Shown: positions 19,927 through 28,422 of the stretch, one piece after another
How the letters are laid out: each line of letters starts with the position of its first letter
How positions within the stretch are numbered: position 1 is the first letter of the stretch
Assembly (NCBI GenBank): GCA_016183615.1
Contig: JACPEG010000030.1
Location: forward strand, 1 to 64,000
DNA: 64,000 bases
From: Betaproteobacteria bacterium
GTDB lineage: Bacteria; Pseudomonadota; Gammaproteobacteria; Burkholderiales; UBA6910
Direction: 5' to 3'
Program-made: the position numbers and the translations under genes
Notes under the pieces: model-generated
What the model was told of the DNA's origin: nothing
Seen by the model: the letters and a program-made list of their open reading frames with translations, nothing else
Databases searched by the model: none

Positions 19927-21017
19927 GACGGCCTGCGCCCGCCCAGCAGCCCGACGATGCCCCGCGGCAGGAACAGCGTCACCAGGATGAACACCAGCCC
20001 CAGGGCGTAAAGCCAGTATTCGGGAAAGACATTGGTGAACCAGCTCTTGGCGCCGTTCACCGCGACCGCCCCCAGGATCGCGCCCGAAAGCGTCCCGCGC
20101 CCGCCCACGGCGACCCAGATCGCCGCCTCGATGGAATTGGCGGGCGACATCTCGCTCGGGTTGATGATGCCGACCTGGGGCACGTAGAGCGCTCCGGCGA
20201 TGCCGCAGAGGACGGCGGAGAAGGTCCACACGAACAGCTTGAACCACAGCGGGTTGTAGCCGCAGAACATGAGGCGCGATTCGCTGTCGCGGATGGCGGC
20301 GAGCACCCGTCCCAGCTTGCAGGTGACGATGTAGCGGCAGGCGAGCAATGCGGCGAGCAGCGCCGTCGCGGTGATCATGAACAGCGCGGTCTTGGTTTCG
20401 GGAGCGGTGATGGTGTATCCCAGGACGCGCTTGAAGTCGGTGAACCCGTTGTTGCCGCCGAACCCGAGGTTGTTGCGGAAGAACAGCAGCATGGCGGCGA
20501 AAGTGAGGGCCTGGGTGATGATCGAGAAGTACACCCCCTTGATGCGCGAGCGGAACGCGAAGTAGCCGAAGACGAAGGCCAGCAGCCCCGGAACCAGCAC
20601 CACCAGCAGCATCGCGTACCACCAGTGCTCGGTGAACGACCAGTACCAGGGATACTCCTTCCAGTCGAGGAATACCATGAAGTCGGGCAGGTTGCTCTGG
20701 TAGACCCCGTCGCGGCCGATGGCGCGCATCAGGTACATGCCGTGGGCGTAGCCGCCCAGCGCGAAGAACAGCCCGTGGCCGAGGGACAGGATTCCGGTGT
20801 AGCCCCAGATGAGATCGAGGGCGATGGCCACCATGGCGTAGCACATGATCTTGCCCGCCAGGTTGATCCAGAACGCCGAGAGGTGCAGCGGATGGTCCGC
20901 CGGCAGCGCCAGGTGCGCCACCGGCATCGCCACCAGCAGCAGGGCCATCAGTGCGCCGATCGCGGCCCAGCGGCGCGCCGTGTACAGGCCCACCAGGGCG
21001 CGGGTGAAGGGGGTCAT
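19923..21017 (-). CDS. urtC: Urea ABC transporter permease UrtC
   Basis: A 364-residue LivM-type inner-membrane permease with about ten hydrophobic segments. GYTGILSLGHGLFFALGGYA and the conserved EAA-like end GGRGTLSGAILGAVAVN are visible. Pairs with UrtB to form the urea channel of the ABC importer. The start is ATG 21017, overlapping urtB by four bases. Confidence 0.95.
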   Translation of the reverse strand: MTPFTRALVGLYTARRWAAIGALMALLLVAMPVAHLALPADHPLHLSAFWINLAGKIMCYAMVAIALDLIWGYTGILSLGHGLFFALGGYAHGMYLMRAIGRDGVYQSNLPDFMVFLDWKEYPWYWSFTEHWWYAMLLVVLVPGLLAFVFGYFAFRSRIKGVYFSIITQALTFAAMLLFFRNNLGFGGNNGFTDFKRVLGYTITAPETKTALFMITATALLAALLACRYIVTCKLGRVLAAIRDSESRLMFCGYNPLWFKLFVWTFSAVLCGIAGALYVPQVGIINPSEMSPANSIEAAIWVAVGGRGTLSGAILGAVAVNGAKSWFTNVFPEYWLYALGLVFILVTLFLPRGIVGLLGGRRPS

Positions 21018-22621
21018 GCCTCGGCGCTCCGGCCCTTGAGGGCGAACAGGCCCTGGGGCCGCTTCTGGATGAACAGGATGATGAATACCAGCACGGCGAT
21101 CTTGGCCAGCACCGCCCCCGCATAGGGCTCGAGAAACTTGTTCACTTCCCCGAGGCCGATGGCGGCGATGATGGTGCCCGCGAGCTGCCCGACCCCGCCC
21201 AGCACCACCACCATGAAGGAGTCCACGATGTACTGCTGGCCCAGCTCGGGGCCGACATTGCCGATCTGGGACAGCGCCACGCCGCCCAGCCCGGCGATGC
21301 CGCTGCCGACGCCGAAGGTGAGGGTGTCCACCCGGCGCGTGGGCACGCCGAGGCAGTCGGCCATGGCGCGGTTCTGGGTGACGGCGCGCACGAACAGCCC
21401 GAGGCGGGTGCGGTTGAGCATGAGCCACACCAGCGCCAGCACCAGGGCGGCGAAGACAATGATGAAAATCCGGTTCCAGGGCAGCACCAGGCCGCCGGCG
21501 AGGGCGATGCCGCCCGACATCCAGCCGGGGTTGGCGACTTCCACGTTCTGCGCGCCGTAGAGGGTGCGCACCGTCTGGATGAGGAGCAGGCTGATGCCCC
21601 AGGTGGCGAGCAGCGTCTCCAGCGGCCGGCCGTAGAGCCAGCGGATCACGCTGCGCTCGAGCACCATTCCGATCGCCGCCGCGGCGAGGAACGCGGACGG
21701 GACCGCCGCCGCGAGATACCAGTCGACGTGGGCGGGCAGCCAGGCCTTGAAGGCCTGCTGCACCGAGTAGGTGGCGTAGGCGCCGATCATCAGCAGCTCG
21801 CCGTGGGCCATGTTGATGATCCCCATCAGGCCGAAAGTGATGGCGAGCCCGAGCGCCGCCAGCAGCAGCACGCTGCCGAGCGACAGGCCGTAGAACAGGT
21901 TGCCGACGGATTCGAGCTTGGAGAGCCGGGCGTCGATTTCCTTGAGGGCGGCGCGGATCTCATCGCGCACTTTGGCATCGGGCTCGTTGAAATTTCCGTC
22001 CCCGGTTTTTTCCAGCATGGTGCTGAGGAGCAGCTTGACGCCCGGATTGTCGCTGGCGGCGAGGGTCCTGACGGCGGCGAGCCGCACCGCGGGGTCGCCG
22101 CTCTTCAGGCTGGCGGAGGCCTCGGTAAGGGCCAGGATGGCGCGGATTTCGGGATCGGCTTCCTTCTCCAGCGCGCGCTTGATGAGGGGCAGAAGCTCCG
22201 GCTCCGCGCTGTTCTGCAGCTCCCTGGCGGAGGCGAGCCGGATGGCGCGCTCCGGCGCCGTGAGCTTGAGCGCGGCGATGGCGGTGTTGATCTCGCGGCG
22301 CACCCGGTTATTGATGGCGATGGCGTCGCGGCTCTCTGGCACCGGCGTGATCTCGACCCCGGTGGCCGCGTCATGCATCCGCTCGCCGGCGAAAATCGCC
22401 ACCCGGCCGTCCGCCAGGACATAGAGCACGTCGTCGGCGAGGGCCTGCAGCACGGCGAGAGCCTGCGGCTCGGCCGACTCGGCGATCCGGGCAATGGCCT
22501 GGATCTTCTCGTCGGTGTCCTCGGCGGCGAGCCGGTTCACGGTTGGAGCGTCGAGCGCGGCCGCGGCGAATCGCGGCGCGAGCAATGCCCAGGCCAGCAT
22601 CACGGCGGCCAGCAGCTTCAT
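21014..22621 (-). CDS. urtB: Urea ABC transporter permease UrtB with periplasmic N-terminal domain
   Basis: A 535-residue protein. Residues 1-21 are a signal peptide. Residues ~25-230 are a soluble helical-repeat domain (AESAEPQALAVLQALADD and several Ala/Leu/Arg repeats) that UrtB proteins carry and LivH proteins do not. Residues ~235-535 are the LivH-type membrane domain with GLMGIINMAHGELLMIGAYA and GSGIAGLGGVALSQIGNVG. The extra domain is a good marker of urea specificity. A strong hairpin terminator precedes this gene, so it is probably expressed at a lower level than urtA. Confidence 0.95.
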   Translation of the reverse strand: MKLLAAVMLAWALLAPRFAAAALDAPTVNRLAAEDTDEKIQAIARIAESAEPQALAVLQALADDVLYVLADGRVAIFAGERMHDAATGVEITPVPESRDAIAINNRVRREINTAIAALKLTAPERAIRLASARELQNSAEPELLPLIKRALEKEADPEIRAILALTEASASLKSGDPAVRLAAVRTLAASDNPGVKLLLSTMLEKTGDGNFNEPDAKVRDEIRAALKEIDARLSKLESVGNLFYGLSLGSVLLLAALGLAITFGLMGIINMAHGELLMIGAYATYSVQQAFKAWLPAHVDWYLAAAVPSAFLAAAAIGMVLERSVIRWLYGRPLETLLATWGISLLLIQTVRTLYGAQNVEVANPGWMSGGIALAGGLVLPWNRIFIIVFAALVLALVWLMLNRTRLGLFVRAVTQNRAMADCLGVPTRRVDTLTFGVGSGIAGLGGVALSQIGNVGPELGQQYIVDSFMVVVLGGVGQLAGTIIAAIGLGEVNKFLEPYAGAVLAKIAVLVFIILFIQKRPQGLFALKGRSAEA

Positions 22622-22637
22622 CAGTCGAAAGGCCTTT

Positions 22638-22675
22638 CAAAAAAGCCGGGCTGCGCTCTGGCCGCGCAGCCCGGC
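22638..22675 (-). terminator. Internal terminator/attenuator between urtA and urtB
   Basis: On the minus strand a perfect 12-bp stem GCCGGGCTGCGC / GCGCAGCCCGGC with a 7-base loop is followed by TTTTTTG, a textbook Rho-independent terminator. It sits in the 78-base gap between the urtA stop and urtB start. Such a partial stop is common after binding-protein genes and would give high UrtA and lower levels of the permease, ATPase and urease genes. Confidence 0.85.
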
Positions 22676-22699
22676 AGTTTGCGCTACATTTGTTTCAGC

Positions 22700-23950
22700 T
22701 TAGAGTTTCTGCTTGCCTTCGTTGCCGGCGATGAACGGGCTCCAGGGCTGGGCGCGGACCGGGCCCTTGGTCTTCCACACGATGTTGAACTGGCCGTCCG
22801 CCTTCACTTCGCCGATGTAGACCGGTTTGTGCAGGTGATGGTTGGTCGGGTCCATCGTCAGCGTGAAGCCGGAAGGCGCCTTGAAGGTCTGCCCGCCCAT
22901 GGCCGCGATCACCTTGTCCACGTCGGTGGACTTGGCCTTCTCGACCGCCTGCTTCCACATATAGATGCCGACATAAGTGGCCTCCATGGGGTCGTTGGTC
23001 ACTGCCTTGTCGGCGTTGGGCAGCTTTTTCTTCTTGGCGTACTCCTTCCACTTCTTGACGAACGCGTCGTTCTCCTTGGCCTTGACCGACTGGAAGTAGT
23101 TCCACGCGGCCAGGTGCCCGACCAGGGGCTTGGTGTCAACGCCGCGCAGCTCCTCTTCGCCCACCGAGAACGCCACCACCGGCACTTCGGTCGCCTTGAG
23201 GCCGGCGTTGCCGAGCTCCTTGTAGAACGGCACGTTGGAATCGCCGTTGATGGTGGAGATCACCGCGGTCTTGCCGCCGCCGGCGAACTTCTTGATGTTG
23301 GCGACAATGGTCTGATAGTCGCTGTGACCGAACGGCGTGTACACCTCCTCGATGTCCTTCTCGGCGACGCCCTTGGACTTGAGGAACGCCCGCAGGATCT
23401 TGTTGGTGGTGCGCGGATACACGTAGTCGGTGCCGAGCAGGAAGAAGCGCTTGGCGCCGCCGCCTTCCTTGCTCATCAGGTACTCGACGGCGGGGATGGC
23501 CTGCTGGTTTGGCGCGGCCCCGGTGTAGAACACGTTCTTCTCCAGCTCTTCGCCCTCGTACTGCACCGGGTAGAACAGCAGGCCGTTCAACTCCTTGAAC
23601 ACCGGCAGCACGGACTTGCGCGACACCGACGTCCAGCAGCCGAACACGGCCGCGACCTTGTCCTGGGTGATGAGCTGGCGGGCCTTTTCCGCGAACAGCG
23701 GCCAGTTGGAGGCGGGATCCACCACCACCGGCTCGAGCTTCTTGCCCAGGACGCCGCCGTTGGCGTTGATTTCCTCGATCGCCATCAGCGCCGTGTCCTT
23801 GAGGGTGGTTTCGGAGATGGCCATGGTGCCCGAGAGCGAATGCAGGATGCCGACCTTGATGGTTTCGGCGGCCTGCGCGTTCACCGTCAGGCCGATGGCG
23901 GATAGCGATGCTGCAAGCGTGAGTGCCTTCAGAAATTTCCGGCGTCGCAT
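22700..23950 (-). CDS. urtA: Urea ABC transporter substrate-binding protein UrtA
   Basis: A 416-residue periplasmic binding protein of the Leu/Ile/Val/urea class. The N-terminus MRRRKFLKALTLAASLSAIG is Tat-like (RRKFLK), then KVGILHSLSGTMAISETTLKD opens the first lobe. The part FGCWTSVSRKSVLPVFKELN and the ending PWSPFIAG match UrtA. ATG 23950 is the start, with AGGGGA upstream; a longer in-frame opening to 24007 would run into the promoter. First gene of the operon, under the sigma-54 promoter at 24017-24032. Confidence 0.95.
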   Translation of the reverse strand: MRRRKFLKALTLAASLSAIGLTVNAQAAETIKVGILHSLSGTMAISETTLKDTALMAIEEINANGGVLGKKLEPVVVDPASNWPLFAEKARQLITQDKVAAVFGCWTSVSRKSVLPVFKELNGLLFYPVQYEGEELEKNVFYTGAAPNQQAIPAVEYLMSKEGGGAKRFFLLGTDYVYPRTTNKILRAFLKSKGVAEKDIEEVYTPFGHSDYQTIVANIKKFAGGGKTAVISTINGDSNVPFYKELGNAGLKATEVPVVAFSVGEEELRGVDTKPLVGHLAAWNYFQSVKAKENDAFVKKWKEYAKKKKLPNADKAVTNDPMEATYVGIYMWKQAVEKAKSTDVDKVIAAMGGQTFKAPSGFTLTMDPTNHHLHKPVYIGEVKADGQFNIVWKTKGPVRAQPWSPFIAGNEGKQKL

Positions 23951-24016
23951 GTTGTGGTCCCCTAGAGATGTGTCGTTGGATGAGCGCTGCCCGTTTGATG
24001 ACAGCACAAAGAACCT

Positions 24017-24032
24017 AGCGACGGTCGTGCCA
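24017..24032 (-). promoter_or_regulatory. Sigma-54 promoter of the urt-ure operon
   Basis: On the minus strand the sequence TGGCACGACCGTCGCT matches the -24/-12 consensus TGGCACG-N4-TTGCW with one mismatch. The invariant GG and GC are present with exactly ten bases between them. Transcription would start near 24006, giving a 56-base leader before urtA. Nitrogen-limited expression via NtrC is the expected mode. Confidence 0.82.
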
Positions 24033-24120
24033 GGTTGCGGCCGGCGCGGTATTGCCGCTAATAGACAAGGGGTTAGTCTGGGACCGCGATCCGCGGGGAG
24101 GCGGTGATCGCGACGGTGTC

Positions 24121-24137
24121 GGCACCAAAACCGTGCG
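24121..24137. promoter_or_regulatory. NtrC-like enhancer site 1
   Basis: GGCACCAAAACCGTGCG is an imperfect 17-bp dyad close to the NtrC consensus TGCACC-N5-GGTGCA (GCAC and GTGC half-sites in the right register). Its centre is about 123 bases upstream of the predicted sigma-54 start. Confidence 0.6.
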
Positions 24138-24151
24138 CCGCGCCGCCCTTT

Positions 24152-24168
24152 TGCATCAAAGTTGGGCG
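24152..24168. promoter_or_regulatory. NtrC-like enhancer site 2 (weaker)
   Basis: TGCATCAAAGTTGGGCG keeps one good half-site (TGCAtCA) and a degenerate second half. It is centred 31 bases (three helical turns) from site 1, about -154 from the predicted start. The spacing, more than the sequence, makes it credible. Confidence 0.4.
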
Positions 24169-24211
24169 CGCAGGATCGCGCGGCGGATATGAAAACATCG
24201 GCCGGGCCAAG

Positions 24212-24520
24212 CTAGCGCTGCAGCTCGCGGCAGCCGGTATAGGACTTGCGGCCTTCCATTTCCACCATCGCGTCGCGGCCCTTGGTGCGGAGCGTGAGGA
24301 CCTCGCAGGTATAGGCGGCGCCCGAAGCGGAAGGCTCCCGGATCAGCGCAAAGCGCATGCGCTCGATCTCGATGATCGCGCTCTCGCCCTCGGAATCGTA
24401 GGTCACGCTGAAGGCGCGTCCGTCCTCGCAGGCATAGTGCACGGGCTTCAGGGCGCGCGGTTCAACCGGGGCGCAGCCGGCGAGGGCGACAATAACGAAA
24501 GCGAGGAGGAGGGTACGCAT
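24212..24520 (-). CDS. MliC-like lipoprotein (C-type lysozyme inhibitor family)
   Basis: A 102-residue lipoprotein. The signal ends in the lipobox LAGC, so it is lipid-anchored. The body follows the MliC/YcfL fold: HYACEDGRAFSVTYDSEG, a PSASGAAYTCEVLTLRTKG stretch and YTGCREL, with cysteines placed as in the family. MliC proteins protect against host lysozyme or act in the envelope. The serine/lysine inhibitory loop cannot be confirmed by eye. The ATG at 24520 gives the signal peptide; an upstream ATG at 24544 would spoil it. Confidence 0.7.
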   Translation of the reverse strand: MRTLLLAFVIVALAGCAPVEPRALKPVHYACEDGRAFSVTYDSEGESAIIEIERMRFALIREPSASGAAYTCEVLTLRTKGRDAMVEMEGRKSYTGCRELQR

Positions 24521-24550
24521 CGGAGGAAGTCCGGATTCCGGCAATGCGTC

Positions 24551-25408
24551 TCACGCGCTGGCGGGATCGGCGCGCCGGCGCCGGGATTCCGAAGGCTTCG
24601 CCTCGCGCGCTCCGGCCGGACCTGCCATACCCGTGCCCGTTTCCGGCTGATCGAAGGTGGCCGCCATCGCCTGCGCAGCGCGGCGCAGCGCGGGCACATG
24701 ATCCATGGCGCGGGTGACCGAAAGGCGCGCCACCGGAGCCTGTACCGCCAGGGAAGCAAGTACGCGTTCGTCCCGGCCGAGCACCGGGACCGCCACGCAC
24801 ACCAGTCCCGCCAGATATTCTTCGTTGTCCACCGCCACCTGATGGTTACGGACCCGGTCCAGCTCGGCCTCCAGCAGCCCGGCGTCGGTGATGGTGTTAT
24901 CGGTGAAGCGGGTCAGCGCCAGGTTTGCCAGCAGGGCGCGGCGCCGGCCCCGCGGAAGCCGTGCCAGAAACAGCTTGCCGCTGGCGCTGGCGTGGAGGGG
25001 AACCCGGGAGCCCGGCTTGAGATCGATGCGCAGGGGCCAGGGCGAGTCCACCCGGTCCAGGTAAACCACTTCGCCGCCGTCCTGCATGGTGAGATTGCAG
25101 GTCTCGCCAACCTCGTCCACCAGCCGCTGAAGGATGGCGTGACGCTGGGCCCGCACCGTGCCGTTCATCATGACGGCGAGACCGAAGCGGGCCAGCCGCG
25201 GGCCGACGGTGTAGCTCTTGCCGTCCGGCTCGCGCACCAGCAGCCCGGCGGCCTCCAGCAGGGTGAGGATGCGGTACACGGTGGGCTTGGGCAGCCCGAC
25301 CCGGTCCATTACTTCGGTCATCGATACCGGACGGTCCGCGCCGACGATGTGCTCCAGGATCAGGAAGGCGCGGAGGGTCGCGGAACTGGACTCGGATTTC
25401 TTGGCCAT
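24551..25408 (-). CDS. IclR-family transcriptional regulator (SauR-like by context)
   Basis: A 285-residue regulator with an N-terminal winged helix (SSATLRAFLILEHIVGADRP, SMTEVMDRVGLPKPTVYRIL) and a GAF-like effector domain (residues ~85-250). It is divergent from the xsc operon with a 118-base shared control region that carries two GAAAC-N5-GTTTC type dyads, so it most probably controls the sulfonate genes and itself. Its effector is unknown; sulfoacetate or sulfoacetyl-CoA would be logical. The C-terminal 30 residues are Arg-rich and disordered-looking. Confidence 0.88.
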   Translation of the reverse strand: MAKKSESSSATLRAFLILEHIVGADRPVSMTEVMDRVGLPKPTVYRILTLLEAAGLLVREPDGKSYTVGPRLARFGLAVMMNGTVRAQRHAILQRLVDEVGETCNLTMQDGGEVVYLDRVDSPWPLRIDLKPGSRVPLHASASGKLFLARLPRGRRRALLANLALTRFTDNTITDAGLLEAELDRVRNHQVAVDNEEYLAGLVCVAVPVLGRDERVLASLAVQAPVARLSVTRAMDHVPALRRAAQAMAATFDQPETGTGMAGPAGAREAKPSESRRRRADPASA

Positions 25409-25426
25409 GGCTTTATTCTAGAAAAT

Positions 25427-25441
25427 GAAACCAATTGTTGC
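25427..25441. promoter_or_regulatory. Candidate IclR-type operator, proximal to the regulator
   Basis: GAAACCAATTGTTGC, a dyad with GAAAC and GTTgC arms around five bases. It starts 19 bases before the regulator's start codon and exactly 60 bases from the second copy. Known IclR-family sites such as the KdgR box also use GAAAC/GTTTC arms. Confidence 0.5.
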
Positions 25442-25486
25442 AATGCCGCTTGCTTTTGCTATGGATGTATGATATCAATAAAAAAC

Positions 25487-25501
25487 GAAACATATGGTTT
25501 C
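25487..25501. promoter_or_regulatory. Candidate IclR-type operator, proximal to xsc
   Basis: GAAACATATGGTTTC, a perfect 5-bp dyad (GAAAC/GTTTC) with a 5-base spacer, ending 25 bases before the xsc start. The region is AT-rich unlike its surroundings, with TATGATATC just upstream as a possible -10. Binding here would block or overlap the xsc promoter. Confidence 0.6.
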
Positions 25502-25526
25502 ATTTTATAACATTTTTGGAGGCCCC

Positions 25527-27314
25527 ATGGGCAACGAAGCGGTAATCCAACGGACGATGGTGAGCGGCAAGACGCGTATGACGCCCAGCGAGGCGTTTGT
25601 GGAGACGCTGGTGGCCAATGGCGTGAAGCACGTGTTCGGCATCGTCGGTTCGGCCTGCATGGACGCCCTCGATCTGTTCCCGGCGGCGGGCATCCGCTAC
25701 GTTCCGGTGGTGCACGAGCAGGGCGCCGGCCATATGGCCGATGGTTACTCCCGGGTCTCCGGGCGCCATGGCGTATGCATTGCCCAGAACGGGCCCGGGA
25801 TCACCAACTTCGTCACCGCGGTGGCCGCGGCCTACTGGGCCCACAGCCCGGTGGTGGTGATCACCCCCGAGGCCGGCACCATGACCATGGGCCTGGGCGG
25901 GTTCCAGGAAACCGACCAGCTGCCGATCTTCTCCAGGATCACCAAATACCAGGGGCACGTGAACAACCCGCGCCGCATGGCCGAGATCGCGGGCCGCTGC
26001 TTCGACCGGGCGATGCTGGAGATGGCGCCGGCCCAGCTCAACATCCCCCGCGACTACTTCTACGGGGACTACGAATTCGAGATCCCGCAGCCGATTGTCG
26101 TCGAGCGCGGCGCCGGCGGCGAGAGAAGCGTGAACGAAGCCGCCGATCTGCTCGCCTCGGCCCGGTTCCCGGTCATCATAGCGGGCGGCGGCGTCATCAT
26201 GGGCGAGGGCGTCAACGCCTGCGTCGCCCTGGCGGAGCTGCTCGGCGCGCCGGTGGTGAACAGCTACCTCCACAACGACTCCTTCCCCGCCGGCCATCCC
26301 CTGTGGTGCGGCGCGCTGGGTTATCAGGGATCGAAGGCGGGCATGAAACTCATCTCCCGGGCCGACGTGGTGCTGGCGCTGGGCACCCGCCTGGGGCCGT
26401 TCGGCACCCTGCCCCAGCACGGCCTCGACTACTGGCCCAAGGATGCCAGGATCATCCAGGTGGATGCAGACCCCCGGATGCTGGGCCTGGTGAAGAAAAT
26501 CACCGTGGGCATCTGCGGCGATGCGAAGGCCGCCGCCGCGGCCCTGACCGCGCGCCTCAAGGGACGGGCCCTCGCCGGGCAAGCCAACAAGGACGGCCGT
26601 CTGGCGGAAATCCGCAAGGAGAAGGAGGCCTGGGAGAAGGAACTCGCCGAGTGGGCGCACGAGCGCGATCCCTATTCCCTCGAAGTGGCACGCAACGCCA
26701 AGGAAATGCACCCGCGCCAGATGCTGCGCGAGCTGGAGCAGGCGATGCCGCGCGACGCCATGGTGTCCACCGACATCGGCAATATCTGCTCGGTCGCCAA
26801 CAGCTACCTGCGCTTCGATCGCCCGCGAAGCATGTTTGCCGCCATGAGCTTCGGCAATTGCGGCTATGCCTTTCCCACCGTCATCGGCGCCAAGCTGGCC
26901 GCCCCGGACCGGCCGGCCGTTGCCTACGTGGGGGACGGGGCCTGGGGCATGAGCTTCGGCGAAATCCTGACCTGCGTGCGGGACAATATCCCGGTCACCA
27001 CGGTGGTGTTCAACAACCGGCAATGGGGCGCGGAGAAGAAGAACCAGGTGGATTTTTACAGCCGCCGCTTCGTCGGCACCGACCTCGTAAACCCGAGCTT
27101 TGCAGCGATTGCCCGGGCCATGGGAGCGGAAGGCCGGGTAATCGACAAGCTCTCCGACGTGGGCCCGGCGCTGGCCGCCGCCTGCGCGGCGCAGCGGGAG
27201 GGCAAGACCACCATCCTGGAGATGATGGTCACCCGTGAACTGGGCGATCCGTTCCGGCGCGACGCCCTGTCGAAACCGGTGCGCTTCCTGGCGAAATACC
27301 AGGACTATATTTAG
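25527..27314 (+). CDS. xsc: Sulfoacetaldehyde acetyltransferase
   Basis: A 595-residue thiamine diphosphate enzyme that turns sulfoacetaldehyde and phosphate into acetyl phosphate and sulfite, the C-S bond cleavage step of C2 sulfonate use. N-terminal domain: MTPSEAFVETLVANGVKHVF, VPVVHEQGAGHMADGYSR with the catalytic Glu; C-terminal ThDP motif YVGDGAWGMSFGEI ending at VVFNN. The family mark NNRQWGAEKKNQVDFYSRRF and end LAKYQDYI point to Xsc rather than acetolactate synthase. The ATG at 25527 follows GGAGG; a longer opening to 25494 would overlap the operator. It is the first gene of the operon and sits next to genes for both neighbouring steps. Confidence 0.95.
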   Translation: MGNEAVIQRTMVSGKTRMTPSEAFVETLVANGVKHVFGIVGSACMDALDLFPAAGIRYVPVVHEQGAGHMADGYSRVSGRHGVCIAQNGPGITNFVTAVAAAYWAHSPVVVITPEAGTMTMGLGGFQETDQLPIFSRITKYQGHVNNPRRMAEIAGRCFDRAMLEMAPAQLNIPRDYFYGDYEFEIPQPIVVERGAGGERSVNEAADLLASARFPVIIAGGGVIMGEGVNACVALAELLGAPVVNSYLHNDSFPAGHPLWCGALGYQGSKAGMKLISRADVVLALGTRLGPFGTLPQHGLDYWPKDARIIQVDADPRMLGLVKKITVGICGDAKAAAAALTARLKGRALAGQANKDGRLAEIRKEKEAWEKELAEWAHERDPYSLEVARNAKEMHPRQMLRELEQAMPRDAMVSTDIGNICSVANSYLRFDRPRSMFAAMSFGNCGYAFPTVIGAKLAAPDRPAVAYVGDGAWGMSFGEILTCVRDNIPVTTVVFNNRQWGAEKKNQVDFYSRRFVGTDLVNPSFAAIARAMGAEGRVIDKLSDVGPALAAACAAQREGKTTILEMMVTRELGDPFRRDALSKPVRFLAKYQDYI

Positions 27315-27426
27315 GCAGCAAGGGCGGTCGCCTCGCGGCGCCGCCTGAAGGCAATATGAACGGAGCCGACCCAATAACGACACGCGGCGCCGTATCCACC
27401 AACTGTTGAGGATGAAGGAGGAGTGT

Positions 27427-28389
27427 ATGGAAGCCCGGCTTGTACGCTTTGGCGCCGCTATTGCGGCCGCAACCACCCTGCTGGCAGGGTCCATCGGAAC
27501 CGCGCTGGCCCAGGAAAAATATCCGTCCCGCCCGGTCGAATTCATTGTCCCGTGGGGTCCCGGAGGGGGCGCAGACCAGCTTGCGCGCCTCACCGGCAAG
27601 CTCCTGGAAGCCGAGCTCAAGACCTCGTTCCCCGTGGTCAACGTGCCCGGAGCCACAGGCGGCACCGGCATGGCCAAGCTGTTGGCGGCGCCTCCCGATG
27701 GCTACGCCATGGCCGTCTATATCGCCGACTCCCATGCCCTGCTGGCCGCGCCGAATGCGCGCTGGAGCATCAGCGACGTCGTTCCGGTGGCGGTCATGAT
27801 CAAGGCCCCGTCCTTTTTGTTCGTCGCCAAGGACAGCAGGTTCAAGACCTGGGCGGACTTCGAGCGCGAGGCCAAGGCCAATCCCGGCAAGCTCAAGGTG
27901 GCCACCCTCGGCTTCGGGAGCGTGGATGACTTCACTCTGAGCTACCTGGAAGCCAAGGGGATCAAAGTGACCCAGGTGCCCTACGCCAAGCCGGGCGAGC
28001 GCTATGTGTCGGTGCTGGGCGGGCACGTGGACGCCCTCTATGAACAGGCGGGAGACGTGGCGCAGTTCCTGAAGAGCAACCAGATGCGCCCGATCATCGT
28101 GTTCGGCAAGGAACGCTACCCGGCGTTCAGGGATGTGCCGAGCTCCCAGGAGCTGGGCTATGACATCGCTCTGCCGCAGTTCCGCTCGATCGTGGTGCGC
28201 GCGGGCACACCCCCCGAGCGCATCAAGGCGCTCTCCGGCGCGCTGGCCAAGGTGGCGGCGAGCGGCGAGTACAGGAGCTTCCTTCAGGAGCAGTTCGCCC
28301 ACAGCGACAGCTTCCTGGACAGCTCGCAGGGGGCGGCCTTCGTCCAGGCGCAGCTCGATGACATGAAGCGGGCGGCGCCCAAGCGCTGA
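27427..28389 (+). CDS. tctC: Tripartite tricarboxylate transporter (TTT) binding protein, TctC/Bug family
   Basis: A 320-residue periplasmic binding protein with signal peptide (AAIAAATTLLAGSIGTALAQ). YPSRPVEFIVPWGPGGGADQLARL and PGATGGTGMAKLLAAPPDGY are Bug-family marks. It would bind an organic acid and hand it to TctA/TctB. Context (between xsc and sauST) predicts sulfoacetate as ligand. ATG 27427 has AGGAGG upstream. In the described sulfoacetate pathway of Cupriavidus the importer is, to my knowledge, a single MFS protein (SauU), so a TTT system here is different. Confidence 0.88.
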   Translation: MEARLVRFGAAIAAATTLLAGSIGTALAQEKYPSRPVEFIVPWGPGGGADQLARLTGKLLEAELKTSFPVVNVPGATGGTGMAKLLAAPPDGYAMAVYIADSHALLAAPNARWSISDVVPVAVMIKAPSFLFVAKDSRFKTWADFEREAKANPGKLKVATLGFGSVDDFTLSYLEAKGIKVTQVPYAKPGERYVSVLGGHVDALYEQAGDVAQFLKSNQMRPIIVFGKERYPAFRDVPSSQELGYDIALPQFRSIVVRAGTPPERIKALSGALAKVAASGEYRSFLQEQFAHSDSFLDSSQGAAFVQAQLDDMKRAAPKR

Positions 28390-28422
28390 AGCCCGCGTCC
28401 CGAACGACACAAGGAGAAGGTC

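Noticed and set aside
21728-23905. A 725-codon plus-strand frame opposite urtA and urtB
   Set aside because: Shadow frame that crosses the terminator between the two real genes; no domain.
25500-27677. A 725-codon minus-strand frame opposite xsc and tctC
   Set aside because: Shadow frame spanning two clear plus-strand genes and their gap; no recognisable domain.
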